From Vibrio azureus (GTDB taxonomy: Bacteria; Pseudomonadota; Gammaproteobacteria; Enterobacterales; Vibrionaceae), in contig NZ_CP018616.1 of the NCBI RefSeq assembly GCF_002849855.1, positions 682,001 through 746,000 on the forward strand: a stretch of 64,000 nt of DNA, in the 5' to 3' direction. Positions within the stretch are counted from its first letter, which is position 1. Each line of letters opens with the position of its first letter. Of the stretch, positions 28,170 through 36,593 are shown in pieces. A model generated the notes under the pieces. The model saw nothing but the letters and a program-made list of their open reading frames with translations. It did not search any database and was not told the DNA's origin. The translations under genes and the position numbers were made by a program.

Positions 28170-28702
28170 GTATTGAGCGCTTCGATCCTGACAACGAATA
28201 CGATGTCACTGAGTTTGATTGTGGCATGGATGAGTTCAATACTTTTCTCCATAAGAACATGCATAAAGAATTTGAACGTAGAGTATCCATACCCTACTTA
28301 TGCCTACTCGATGCAGAGGAGCCAAACTCTCCACCTAAAGTCGTCGGTTATTTTACTTTAGCCAGTAGCTCATTTGATAGAAAACACTTACCGAGCAGTG
28401 AACGACGTAAAGTGATCTATCGTTCAGTCTCTTGTATCTTACTGAGCAAGATTGCGGTGGATAAATCCATGAGTGGTCAAGGCTTAGGAAAGTGGCTACT
28501 CGGTAAAGCGATTAAGCAAGCATTTCTATCGTCTCGAGACGTAGGTGTGTACGCTCTATTTCTTCAGTCTGTAGAGGGTAAAGAAGAGTTTTACATCAAA
28601 GCTGGGCTAATTCGGTCAAAAGCAGACCCTAGCATGTTTATCTATCCACTAAAGCAGTACGAACAAGCATTTAAGAAAATTGTTTTAAGTAAAAAACGAT
28701 AG
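28145..28702 (+). CDS. GNAT-family acetyltransferase toxin (TacT/AtaT type)
   Basis: The TTG at 28145 is supported by GGAGG 4 bp upstream, inside the antitoxin gene. The 185-residue protein has the GNAT fold with the acetyl-CoA loop motif SKIAVDKSMSGQGLGKWLL near residue 99 and the C-terminal EEFYIKAGLIRSKADPSMFI. Toxins of this family acetylate the amino acid on charged tRNAs and stop translation. Pairing with a DUF1778 gene makes this a type II toxin-antitoxin module. Its exact tRNA target cannot be read from sequence. Confidence 0.88.
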   Translation: MDGKNQQVSIERFDPDNEYDVTEFDCGMDEFNTFLHKNMHKEFERRVSIPYLCLLDAEEPNSPPKVVGYFTLASSSFDRKHLPSSERRKVIYRSVSCILLSKIAVDKSMSGQGLGKWLLGKAIKQAFLSSRDVGVYALFLQSVEGKEEFYIKAGLIRSKADPSMFIYPLKQYEQAFKKIVLSKKR

Positions 28703-28708
28703 TGAAAA

Positions 28709-28742
28709 ATAGACGCTCAACATTCTTTTATTGAGCGTCTAT
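28709..28742 (+). terminator. terminator after the toxin-antitoxin operon
   Basis: Exact 12-bp stem ATAGACGCTCAA / TTGAGCGTCTAT with a ten-base loop, starting 6 bp after the toxin stop. The 3' side continues AAAA rather than T-rich, so it may mainly stabilise the mRNA end. Confidence 0.6.
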
Positions 28743-28744
28743 AA

Positions 28745-28838
28745 AACGGTGTTGCCCCAAAGCTGGCCAGCATGATTAGCTGGCCATATGGCATGAGGGG
28801 AGATTTGCCCTCATAAAAGTAATGATGTAAACACCGTT
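28745..28838. other. structured palindromic intergenic element
   Basis: Outer arms AACGGTGTT (28745-28753) and AACACCGTT (28830-28838) are exact reverse complements. Inside are a GCTGGCCAGC palindrome with a second AGCTGGCCA copy and a hairpin ATGAGGG / CCCTCAT (28793-28814). It could be a small RNA, a recombination site or a MITE remnant. The rest of 28703-29010 shows no gene. Confidence 0.5.
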
Positions 28839-29010
28839 AACGATTCTCTGTAGTGAATCAGTATGTTCATGTTGAATGCTATCGTTTCCCTAATGACTTT
28901 ACATTTCTAGGGGCTGTTACGACGCCACTATACATTGCGGGGCATTATTATCCTCAGTCACCTTTTATTTAGGTCAACCTTGCACTCCTAAATTGGGATA
29001 GGCTCTTTTA

Positions 29011-29715
29011 TTAATAGTGTTTAGAACACTCAATGTCCATGTTGGGAATGATTGCCCCCGGAGATAAAGTTAGCAAAAAATCAACGCATTTAACAATGTC
29101 GTCGGTTTGTATTTTGTCCGTGTCTGCTATATCAGGGAAGTCACTAGTCATATCTGTATTTACGAATGATGGGTTAATATTAGTCACGGATACATTACTT
29201 GAAAGTAGTTCAAGTCTTAATGATTCAGAGAGTCCTAAGAGTGCATGTTTTGACGCACTATATGCACCTATCCCAGGAAATGCCCTTCTGGCCGTGTTGC
29301 TAATTATATTAAAAATATAACCGCGTTTATTTTTCTGCATGATTTTACTAATCGTTTGAGTAAGCAAAAATGGAGAAAAGAAGTTTACTTTTGTCATATT
29401 GATTACGTCTTGATAACTAGAGTCGAGAGTGCCCGAAGAAAACACGCCTGCATTATTTATTAGGATCTCGATATTTTTCTGATCCGATAAATCACTACAA
29501 AGTTCTCTAACAGACTTTTCGTCTGAGAAATCGCAAGCTTTGATTTCTAGAAGGCATTCAGAATTAAACTTACTCCACTCTTCCAACAACCGACTCGCTT
29601 GTAAATCGTTGCGGGTAACCGCTATAACATGGTGAGTTCCCTTAAATAAGAAAGACTCCGCAATTGCTTTTCCTATACCTCGAGAAGCACCGGTAACTAC
29701 TATTGTATTTTCCAT
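29011..29715 (-). CDS. short-chain dehydrogenase/reductase
   Basis: The 234-residue protein has the classical SDR signatures: TGASRGIGKAIA near residue 8 (NAD(P) binding), NNAGVFSSG near 87, a catalytic Ser in NIISNTARRAF near 136 and YSASKHALLG near 152. The TGASRGIG and Arg after the first strand suggest NADP(H). The substrate is unknown. It starts 3 bp after the cupin gene stop, forming a two-gene minus-strand operon. Confidence 0.88.
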   Translation of the reverse strand: MENTIVVTGASRGIGKAIAESFLFKGTHHVIAVTRNDLQASRLLEEWSKFNSECLLEIKACDFSDEKSVRELCSDLSDQKNIEILINNAGVFSSGTLDSSYQDVINMTKVNFFSPFLLTQTISKIMQKNKRGYIFNIISNTARRAFPGIGAYSASKHALLGLSESLRLELLSSNVSVTNINPSFVNTDMTSDFPDIADTDKIQTDDIVKCVDFLLTLSPGAIIPNMDIECSKHY

Positions 29716-29718
29716 ATG

Positions 29719-30231
29719 TTAGGCACCGTAGCTGAATCTTCTTAACCACTCATCATGTTCGGGGTAAAGGCTGAGCAGGTCATGATAGGGTGCCAGAACA
29801 CGGTCGAACTGTTCCCAGCCAGGTAGGACAACTTCACTAACTAGTCCATAATTGTAGCCTTGTTTAAGCTCACTGGACTTCCAAACACCTCCAGGTGCGA
29901 CTAATTGAAGCTTATGTCCACTTTCTAAATCTGGACCTAAGATATGTTCTTCTATTGACCCGTCAGGATGAATAAACCTGTATGTTAGTGGTCCGCCAGA
30001 ATGATAGAAGTGCAAAATAGGTGACAGGTTTTTATGGAAAAATCCTATCGGGCTATTTTCAGTCAACATATAATAAATGCTAGTAGCAAATCGTCGCACT
30101 CCACCATTATTCTCTCTCTCTGTTTGAACAGTATCTTGACTTTTATAGGTTTGTCTAAAATACCCACCTTCCTCATGTGGAAATAAATTCAACTGTTTAA
30201 TTAGCTTGTCTACTTCTTCGTTTTCTAGCAT
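29719..30231 (-). CDS. cupin_5 (DUF985) family protein
   Basis: The start at 30231 (MLENEEVDKLIKQLNLFPHE) is preferred to an upstream ATG because AAAGGA precedes it. The 170-residue protein has the cupin_5 features HEEGGYFRQTY near residue 19, IYYMLTENSPIGFFHKN near 50, LHFYHSGGPL near 71 and SEVVLPGWEQFDR near 130. Family function is unknown, possibly sugar-epimerase-like. It is in an operon with the SDR gene. Confidence 0.85.
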   Translation of the reverse strand: MLENEEVDKLIKQLNLFPHEEGGYFRQTYKSQDTVQTERENNGGVRRFATSIYYMLTENSPIGFFHKNLSPILHFYHSGGPLTYRFIHPDGSIEEHILGPDLESGHKLQLVAPGGVWKSSELKQGYNYGLVSEVVLPGWEQFDRVLAPYHDLLSLYPEHDEWLRRFSYGA

Positions 30232-30369
30232 GCTATTATCCTTTATATCAATTAAGGCTTTCCCACCCATCGAATGATGGTTGAAATTTCATCAAATCTA
30301 ATGTGGGAGAAATATATAATCTGATTGTTATAAATGTCATGGAGTATGTTTCGAGCTATTGTCAAATGT

Positions 30370-31444
30370 GGTGTATGGAGATCACGCAGTAGCCTGTTGG
30401 TGATTCTCCATTTCTTTCACTCCATCGATGAAGCGAACATCTTTCACTACATCTGCGAGGAGTTTAAAACCTCGTAGGCGACGCCACTTCGTCTCAGCAC
30501 TTAGCATTAACTTGTAAGCCATCATCAACGTGGTTTTTCTGTTTCCACAGTTCTTTGTCTTGTTAGTGCGTAAACGAACTGTAGCGAACATCGATTCTAT
30601 TGGGTTCGTTGTCCTGATATGAACCCAGTGCTCTGCTGGGTAGTCGTAAAACGCCAGCATTTCAGCTTTATCTTTCACCAAGCAGTCGGTTGCCTTTGGA
30701 TACTTAGCTTCAAAGCGTTTCTGGAAGGTTGAGAAGGCCTGATAAGCGTCATCTCTTGTTTCTGCCATCCAAATATCTTGCAGCGCTTCCTTCATTCGTG
30801 GCTGTACGCTTTTGGGCACCTTGTTCAGCACATTTGCTGTCTTATGTACCCAACAACGTTGCTGGTCAGCCTGCGGCCAGCATTTAGCCACGGCTTTCCA
30901 GAAGCCAAGTGCGCCATCTCCGATGGCAAGCTTAGGTGCTAACTTTAATCCCTGTGCTCGTAACTGCTCTATGAGCTCCGTCCAACTGGCTTCAGACTCT
31001 CGGTGACCATCCAGAACGCCAAGAACCTCTTTACGACCAGTGTCATCCACGCCGATGATGACGAGTAAGCAGAGCTTATCGTCCGTCCTAACGTGACAGT
31101 AAACACCATCAGCCCAGACGTAAACATAGCGACGCTTACCGAGGTCACGCTTACGCCACTGTTCGTATTCTGTAGACCACTGCTCCTTGAGACGACAAAC
31201 GCTGCTGGCTGAGAGTCCTTTCGCATCCTTACCAAGCTGGGCTAGTAACTGTTGAAGCTCAGCTTCAACCGCTTGTGCAATCAAATCTCTAGCCCCTTGA
31301 CGTATCAGTTGCTGTAAGTGGGTCTTGTGGTGTATTCAGTGAAACAACAGTATTATCAGTCATGCGGTGTACCTTTCTGTTAATTGTTCTGGCGAGAACT
31401 ACATCAACAGATTACACCGCAACTTCCTTTCTCTTCCATACACC
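30370..31444 (-). mobile_element. decayed IS256-family element
   Basis: Terminal repeats GGTGTATGGAG (30370-30380) and, in reverse complement, GGTGTATGGAA (31434-31444) flank a transposase gene. The flanking 8-9 bases do not match, so no target duplication is seen. The element is about 1.08 kb, shorter than a typical 1.3-1.4 kb IS256-family copy because of an internal deletion. Confidence 0.85.
30382..31363 (-). pseudogene. IS256-family transposase, frameshifted and internally deleted
   Basis: The ATG at 31363 gives MTDNTVVSLNTPQDPLT, then the frame shifts before LIRQGARDLIAQAVEAEL, and an in-frame join LLAQ-LGKDAKGLSAS skips about 80 residues that normally include the first catalytic region. 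The remaining 300-codon frame retains ADGVYCHVR, GDGALGFWKA and the C-terminal HIRTTNPIESMFATVRLRT with the family Glu. Not expected to be active. Confidence 0.88.
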
Positions 31445-31606
31445 AGAAATCAGCGTAGCTCAGTATGTATCATCTAACAACTTCACACATGTAAATATCA
31501 CTTTCAATATATGTATTGTGACTGACGTCTTATTTAATGAAGTGCTAATAAACAAACAATATAACTAGCTTATAATCTTGGCATATTAAATGGAGGTATT
31601 TGTAAA

Positions 31607-32845
31607 GTGAAAAGCATATTAGACTCAAATGAAGACAACTTCGCACAGACATTAAAGCTCAATAATTCATCAGATTTTATGAATAGCGAAGGCTATCATT
31701 TTCTGAAGAAAGCCACCGAACCCTTTGTAAAAAATACTAAAAATCTTGTAAATGTAATTATGGTGGCACCCTCATATGACAGTGATATCCCAATGGTGGA
31801 GACATTAAATAGTCAGTTCAAAATTGCTGCCCTAATTCCAAAGAATTCAACAATCATTAGGAGAAGTTACATAATAAAAAAATACAAGGATATAGGTATA
31901 AAAGTAGCCTCTCATATCAACAAGAATAAGTTAAAGGATTCGAAGGAAGCTATCAATTTCATAAACAAAGTAATTCCTTTAGGAGAGAAGTTTATCATCA
32001 TGGACCATGGAGGGTACTTCTCACATAGTGCTGAAATAATATGCAAGGAATTTCCAGACGATCAATTTCTTGGATTCACCGAATATACAGATAACGGACA
32101 TAAAAAGTACACTAAACAAGACGGTATCACTCGGCCTATTATTTCCACGGCGCATTCCTATTTAAAAGAGCCTTCAGATAGAGAAGCTGGAGAGTCTGTA
32201 ACACATGTACTTGATCACGTACTAAGAGATTGCTTTGGACTGAAAGCAAAGAGCGTAAGCCAACTTTCTATTGGGGTTGTCGGTTTCGGGCGACTAGGTA
32301 AAGGGGTCGCTGAGCAACTCAGAAGGAGAGGAGTTAGTAATATCAGAGTTGCAGACAAGAGTTATCGACAGCTCATTAATGCTCCAAGCCTAGGCTTTCA
32401 TATTTCCTCGATAGAAGAAATATGTAAGGCTTGTAACGTGATAATATCTGCAACAGGATCGGCTGCACTTAAACCTTCACACTACTCGTTGATGAAAAAT
32501 AATACATTAATAACTACGGTTACCTCCCCTGACGATGAGTTGAAAATAGACGATATCATAAGAGATAAAGTTATAGTTGATGAAAAAGATAGAGATTTAG
32601 TCACATCATACACAGTAAAAAGCACTGGAAAAAAAATTCATTTACTTCTAAACGGGGAGTCAGCCAATACGCTATTAAAGTCTGGCATAGGAGATCCGAG
32701 CATTTTTCTTCCCATAGCAGCTCAACTAGTTGCAAATTTGATCCTGGTAAACCAGAGGGACAGATTAGGATTATTGATACAATCTATAGATGAAAGTTAT
32801 GAAGAAGAAATAGCAAAATGTTGGAATAACTGCTTCTATGGTTAA
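31607..32845 (+). CDS. S-adenosylhomocysteine hydrolase-like NAD-binding protein
   Basis: The 412-residue protein starts at a GTG with GGAGG 13 bp upstream. It has a Rossmann domain SIGVVGFGRLGKGVAEQL near residue 222 and the NVIISATGSAALKPSHYSLM segment near 281, typical of the adenosylhomocysteinase NAD domain. The C terminus (IFLPIAAQLVANLIL) also resembles that family. The N-terminal substrate-binding half is divergent and lacks the usual adenosine-binding signatures, so the reaction is unknown. It diverges from the cupin-SDR pair across the IS256 remnant, and they may once have formed one cassette. Confidence 0.65.
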   Translation: MKSILDSNEDNFAQTLKLNNSSDFMNSEGYHFLKKATEPFVKNTKNLVNVIMVAPSYDSDIPMVETLNSQFKIAALIPKNSTIIRRSYIIKKYKDIGIKVASHINKNKLKDSKEAINFINKVIPLGEKFIIMDHGGYFSHSAEIICKEFPDDQFLGFTEYTDNGHKKYTKQDGITRPIISTAHSYLKEPSDREAGESVTHVLDHVLRDCFGLKAKSVSQLSIGVVGFGRLGKGVAEQLRRRGVSNIRVADKSYRQLINAPSLGFHISSIEEICKACNVIISATGSAALKPSHYSLMKNNTLITTVTSPDDELKIDDIIRDKVIVDEKDRDLVTSYTVKSTGKKIHLLLNGESANTLLKSGIGDPSIFLPIAAQLVANLILVNQRDRLGLLIQSIDESYEEEIAKCWNNCFYG

Positions 32846-32936
32846 AATACCGTTGTACATTTAATAAAATTATTTAGAGTAACTTGACTCTTTCCCTGCG
32901 TCTGCGATGTACTCTTATAAATAGGTGGGCTTGTTG

Positions 32937-32971
32937 CAAAAATTGAAGATGTTTCTGAGGTACCCATCTGA
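32937..32971 (+). repeat. IS6 right-end fragment
   Basis: Starts GGGCTTGTTGCAAAAATTGA and continues AGATGTTTCTGAGGT, identical to the right end of the intact IS6 element at 33276. It lies just before an IS4-family fragment. Confidence 0.85.
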
Positions 32972-33090
32972 GTCTGAGGGCTCCCCACAACTAGCATAGA
33001 AGAATCATGTAGATAGCGTGAAAAAGTAGGCAGATTCATTTTGTTCGGCGATCATAGCATCAATTGAAAAGATATGACTCGACGAGCCCC

Positions 33091-33275
33091 ATGAACCTAT
33101 CCACCATCCTGAATACTTTTTTCTTAATGTCAGCGTTCTCCGCTATCAAAGATAAGAGACGTATCACAGCCGTTCTTGACTGTATCAATGCACTTAACGA
33201 AAAAGACACATTAACCTTGACCGGGCTTGGTCGAGGGATGAAAAATACCAAAACTAAGGTAAAGCACTGTATTAA
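33091..33275 (+). pseudogene. 5' fragment of an IS4-family (IS10-like) transposase
   Basis: About 61 codons from the ATG at 33091 (MNLSTILNTFFLMSAFSAIK) include TLTLTGLGRGM and KTKVKHCIK, matching the N terminus of IS4-family transposases. The frame is cut by the right end of the IS6 element at 33276. The upstream 32972-33090 is probably the left end of this IS. The rest of the gene is not found in the window. Confidence 0.8.
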
Positions 33276-34136
33276 GGGGCTTGTTGCAAAAATTGAAGAT
33301 GTTTCTGAGGTGCCTAATTGAGCACCTCTTTTCATGTGTAGATTCCGAAGATATTGAAGAGTTCATTGAGGAAGGCGGATCTCTCCTGCACCCTCAGCTT
33401 CGGCTCGTCACGACGTAACCAAAAATCAAACTGGCCTTTATTCAACATCCTTATCCCCTCAAAACCTTGAATCGTTGACCAAGCCCGCTTTCGAACCTTG
33501 AAGCCGCCGGTGGCTTCGATAAGCTTTTTGATGGGAGCATGGTCAGATTCAATGCCATTGTTGAGATATTTCACTTGTCGATGTTCTACATCTTGCCGTA
33601 AGCGGCCTTCACGCTTGAGACGATCAATGGCGTTCCCATAAGACGAATGTTTGTCAGTATTCAATGCGTTGGGATGAAAGGAGGCTTTATAGCGACGTAG
33701 GCAGCGTTTGAGAAATTGATAAGCGGCCTCTTTATTACGCTTATGAGAAAAGAAAAAATCCACCGTTTCCCCCCGTTTATTGATGGCTCGATAGAGATAA
33801 TGCCATTTGCCTTTCACCCTGACGTAGGTTTCATCAAGCTGCCAGGAAGAATCGATGCGAGTGAATTGATAACGGCGCAACTTCTTATGTAGGATAGGCC
33901 CATAGTGGATAAACCAACGATAAATCGTGGAGCGATTCACAAATACACCGCGTTCGGCCAACATATCACTGAGGTTTGCGTAGCTCATCGCGGTAGTGCC
34001 ATACCACCGCACACACCATAAGATAAGTTCAGGGGTGAAATGTCGCCATTTGAATTCAGACTTGGCCATAACGCATTGCTCAGTGATGAATCATAGTTAA
34101 AGTCTGGCGGGTTGTGAGGTTTTTGCAACAAGCCCC
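33276..34136 (-). mobile_element. intact IS6-family (IS26-like) insertion sequence
   Basis: Terminal repeats GGGGCTTGTTGCAAAA (33276-33291) and TTTTGCAACAAGCCCC (34121-34136) are perfect. The flanking 8 bases (TGTATTAA and CCTATAGT) differ, so the copy is not a simple insertion; adjacent deletion or cointegrate resolution is likely. It truncates an IS4-family gene on one side and a leucine-rich-repeat gene on the other. Confidence 0.93.
33332..34069 (-). CDS. IS6-family transposase
   Basis: The 245-residue DDE transposase appears complete: an N-terminal helix-turn-helix (about 15-70) and catalytic D79 (SSWQLDETYV), D139 (LNTDKHSSYG) and E174 (NNGIESDHAP). IS6-family elements move by replicative cointegrate formation and homologous events between copies, which spreads passenger genes. 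It is the only copy in the window with an intact gene, so it could mobilise the remnants in trans. Confidence 0.95.
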   Translation of the reverse strand: MAKSEFKWRHFTPELILWCVRWYGTTAMSYANLSDMLAERGVFVNRSTIYRWFIHYGPILHKKLRRYQFTRIDSSWQLDETYVRVKGKWHYLYRAINKRGETVDFFFSHKRNKEAAYQFLKRCLRRYKASFHPNALNTDKHSSYGNAIDRLKREGRLRQDVEHRQVKYLNNGIESDHAPIKKLIEATGGFKVRKRAWSTIQGFEGIRMLNKGQFDFWLRRDEPKLRVQERSAFLNELFNIFGIYT

Positions 34137-34141
34137 CTATA

Positions 34142-34696
34142 GTGCTTTTAGCCTCTATTGTGGTGGCCGTGGGGAGTAACTACTCGTACGCGGAAAAAAT
34201 TGTAGAAGATGGCCGGATAAGTGTTAATCCCACCCCCAAAACTCCAGAAAGAAGTACGAAGTCAATGGTGCTAACTTTGGCGATGGTGGACTTTGATAAA
34301 ACAACGGGGATGATAAATCGATATTCTGCATCGTATCCTAGTATCATTATTCCTAAAGTATTGGATGGTGTAACAGTTAAAGAAATAGGGGAGGGGGCGT
34401 TTAGATATAACAATCTCACCAGCGTGACCATCCCTGATTCGGTGACCACCATTGGGAAGAAGGCGTTTGGTGACAACAATCTCACCAGCGTGACTATTCC
34501 CGATTCGGTGACCACCATTGAGGTGGAGGCGTTTTATAGCAACAATCTCACCAGCGTGACGATTCCTGATTCGGTGACCACCATTGGGGAGGGGGCGTTT
34601 GCATTCAACGAACTCACCAGCGTGACCATTCCTGATTCAGTGACCACCATTGGGGAGGGGGCGTTTGATGATAGTGTGAAAATTAAACGAAATTAA
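34142..34696 (+). CDS. leucine-rich-repeat (BspA-like LRR_5) protein, 5' truncated
   Basis: The 184-codon frame begins 5 bp inside the IS6 boundary with [16 protein letters not shown], the tail of a signal peptide, so the native start was lost to the IS. After a 60-residue stretch come four tandem 23-residue repeats [20 protein letters not shown] (about 85-180), the LRR_5 type found in surface or secreted proteins. It ends normally at TAA. A GTG at 34142 could still start translation. Function is unknown. Confidence 0.75.
   Translation: MLLASIVVAVGSNYSYAEKIVEDGRISVNPTPKTPERSTKSMVLTLAMVDFDKTTGMINRYSASYPSIIIPKVLDGVTVKEIGEGAFRYNNLTSVTIPDSVTTIGKKAFGDNNLTSVTIPDSVTTIEVEAFYSNNLTSVTIPDSVTTIGEGAFAFNELTSVTIPDSVTTIGEGAFDDSVKIKRN
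34410..34672 (+). repeat. four 69-bp tandem coding repeats
   Basis: Near-identical units containing CTCACCAGCGTGAC, ATTCC(T/C)GATTCGGTGACC and ACCATTGGGGAGGGGGCGTT encode the LRR_5 repeats. Their high identity suggests recent unit duplication or homogenisation. Confidence 0.88.
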
Positions 34697-34794
34697 TACG
34701 TTTTTGGGTGTTGCCACATTATTAAGTGGTAATGCCTGAATGTGTAGGATATTACGTGTCCACATCAAATTTAATTTGGATGTGGTGGCCTACA

Positions 34795-34979
34795 GGGGCT
34801 TGTTGCAAAAATTGAAGATGTGTCTGAGGTACTCATATGGGTGCCTCTTTTCATGCGTAAATTCCAAAGATATTGAAGAGTTCATTGAGGAAGGCGGAGC
34901 TCTCCTGCACCCTCAGTTTCGGCTCATCACGACGTAATCAAAAATCAAACTGGCCCTTATTCAACATCTGTATCCTCTC
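34795..34979 (+). repeat. solo IS6 right end upstream of immunity copy 1
   Basis: About 185 bp beginning GGGGCTTGTTGCAAAAATTG match the right end of the intact IS6, including the transposase C-terminal codons (for example TTGAAGAGTTCATTGAGGAA). They stop at TATCCTCTCAA, followed by non-IS sequence GTTGGGGTCCCTTGGTGCAA shared with the copy at 36758. Confidence 0.9.
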
Positions 34980-35030
34980 AAGTTGGGGTCCCTTGGTGCA
35001 ATCGATGCTGTAGATTTTGAGTAATAGATA

Positions 35031-35582
35031 ATGCAAAAAAAAACTGAAGAGTATTTAACCTCCATTGGTTGGAGTAGTGAACGTATGGTTGAATTACCAG
35101 AAGAGTATTCAGCCTATTCAATCAATGACAATATCAAAAGCATATTAAGAAATATATATGGACTCACTCTAATTAGTAAGACTGGTCAGAAGAGGATTTT
35201 ACGTCTAACGAGTAGGAATTTTGATTGCTCAAAAAGAGATGTTCAGGAAATGATTGAGGATTATAAACTCCCTTTAGATTTATACCCAATTGGCTCGCTA
35301 TCTGAATTAGGAGGTTACCTATATTTAGATAAAAATGGGGACTTTTATTACTTAGATGGAGAAATATGCTTTTTAGGTTCAAATTTAGATGAGTTTCTTG
35401 AAACGATGGTTTTCTATGAGAGGGACATGATCGGGATTGACGAGCCTGAACCTTGTTGTTGTGTCAACTATCCAGAAGAAATTAAGAGCCAATTAACACC
35501 CTCGCAAAGGTTAACGTATTACAATTCGAAAACGCCGGCCCCCTGGTTGTATGACATCGAATTAGGTCTTATTCCGCTGTAA
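35031..35582 (+). CDS. SUKH-3-like immunity protein, orphan copy 1
   Basis: The 183-residue protein is a close paralogue of the effector-linked gene at 47440; 159 bp (35139-35297) are identical to 47548-47706. It has the SUKH-3-type pattern with LYPIGSLSELGGYLYLDKNG near residue 83 followed by a LGSNLDEFLETM segment, and shares the C terminus PAPWLYDIELGLIPL. SUKH proteins neutralise nuclease and deaminase toxins of polymorphic systems. No toxin gene lies beside it, so it is probably an orphan that protects against a related toxin. SUKH assignment is by motif reading. Confidence 0.72.
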   Translation: MQKKTEEYLTSIGWSSERMVELPEEYSAYSINDNIKSILRNIYGLTLISKTGQKRILRLTSRNFDCSKRDVQEMIEDYKLPLDLYPIGSLSELGGYLYLDKNGDFYYLDGEICFLGSNLDEFLETMVFYERDMIGIDEPEPCCCVNYPEEIKSQLTPSQRLTYYNSKTPAPWLYDIELGLIPL

Positions 35583-35613
35583 ATCGCTTTTTTAAAAGGT
35601 AAGGTTATATCTG

Positions 35614-35640
35614 GGGTGTTCTTATGAGCACCTCATTTTT
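35614..35640 (+). terminator. immunity-cassette terminator, copy 1
   Basis: GGGGTGTTC TTAT GAGCACCTC followed by ATTTTT forms a stable hairpin 32 bp after the gene. The same hairpin follows the other two immunity paralogues. Confidence 0.8.
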
Positions 35641-35813
35641 AGAGTGTTCTGATTTAGTCAAACCGGACACTTCAATAAAGGAATATAATCCTACTATTGA
35701 GGTCACAGTACCTAAAGTACCAGATAATAAAAAAACACTATAACCACATATGCCGAAAGTGATGAGTGCTTTCGGTATAATCTTTACATAACTTATTAAT
35801 AAGGTAATTGGCT

Positions 35814-36572
35814 ATGTATATGCCACTGGAAAATCTCCCAATTCTTACCGAAGAATATATGACCCAAAAAAAGCAAGAGGCCTTTGACTCTAGTCCATTA
35901 TATGAGTTTACCTTAATAAAAGAAAAGCCTAATAGATATGCTGCGATTGTTATTTGGTTCTTCTTATCTAGTATCGTGGTTTGGTTTGCTATACATGACC
36001 CTTTGGTCATTGATGTCTTTTATATGCTCTCCGCTATATTAATTATAAGTATCGCATGTATGCAAAGCTACTACGCTGATAACCCTAAAACAGAACAAAA
36101 AGTTACTTTGAATGAAAAAGGATTTATTGTAACTGAAATGTCCTTACTGCCAGATTTTTACTACAAAAGCTTACGCTATTCGGGTTACTTAGGCATAGCT
36201 ATCGCTGTGGTTGGTACAATTATAGCGGGCCCCCTTATTTTAGCCGGAGCAGGAGCAGGTATATTCGCCGCGTTTAAAATGTATAAAGTAAAAAATGTCC
36301 CTAATGTCCAAGTTTGCCCTTTTAATTCAGATATACAATACGAGGTCTATCCTGTTTCAGCGGTTAGGTATAAACATAACTTAAAAGAACTGCGATTTTC
36401 GCCGAATATTGTTATGGAAGGAGAACGGCCCCAATTATTTAGAAGAAACCGTAATTTTTACTCCATAGACTTTGCTATCAATGAAGAAGTTAAATATAGA
36501 TTTTTTCAGCAACTTGAAAAAATCGTCAATGTTGTTGAAGTGGAAGAATTTCGTACCCCAGAGGCCTCTTAG
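35814..36572 (+). CDS. membrane protein of unknown function
   Basis: No family is recognised. The product of about 252 residues has hydrophobic helices at about 43-62 (YAAIVIWFFLSSIVVWFAI), 68-86 (IDVFYMLSAILIISIACM) and a Gly/Ala-rich pair at about 125-155 (LGIAIAVVGTIIAGPLILAG), then a soluble C-terminal domain of about 95 residues. An ATG at 35808 is an alternative start. It lies between two orphan immunity genes, so it may be an immunity protein against a membrane-acting toxin, which is only inferred from position. Confidence 0.6.
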   Translation: MYMPLENLPILTEEYMTQKKQEAFDSSPLYEFTLIKEKPNRYAAIVIWFFLSSIVVWFAIHDPLVIDVFYMLSAILIISIACMQSYYADNPKTEQKVTLNEKGFIVTEMSLLPDFYYKSLRYSGYLGIAIAVVGTIIAGPLILAGAGAGIFAAFKMYKVKNVPNVQVCPFNSDIQYEVYPVSAVRYKHNLKELRFSPNIVMEGERPQLFRRNRNFYSIDFAINEEVKYRFFQQLEKIVNVVEVEEFRTPEAS

Positions 36573-36593
36573 GATTTTCCATCGTGGAGTTCG

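Noticed and set aside
28745..28838. Integron attC site after the GNAT toxin
   Set aside because: The arms do not have the RYYYAAC / GTTRRRY core arrangement, no second copy is seen and no integrase is present, so an integron is not supported.
34410..34672. CRISPR-like regular repeats
   Set aside because: The 69-bp units have no variable spacers and translate cleanly into leucine-rich repeats.
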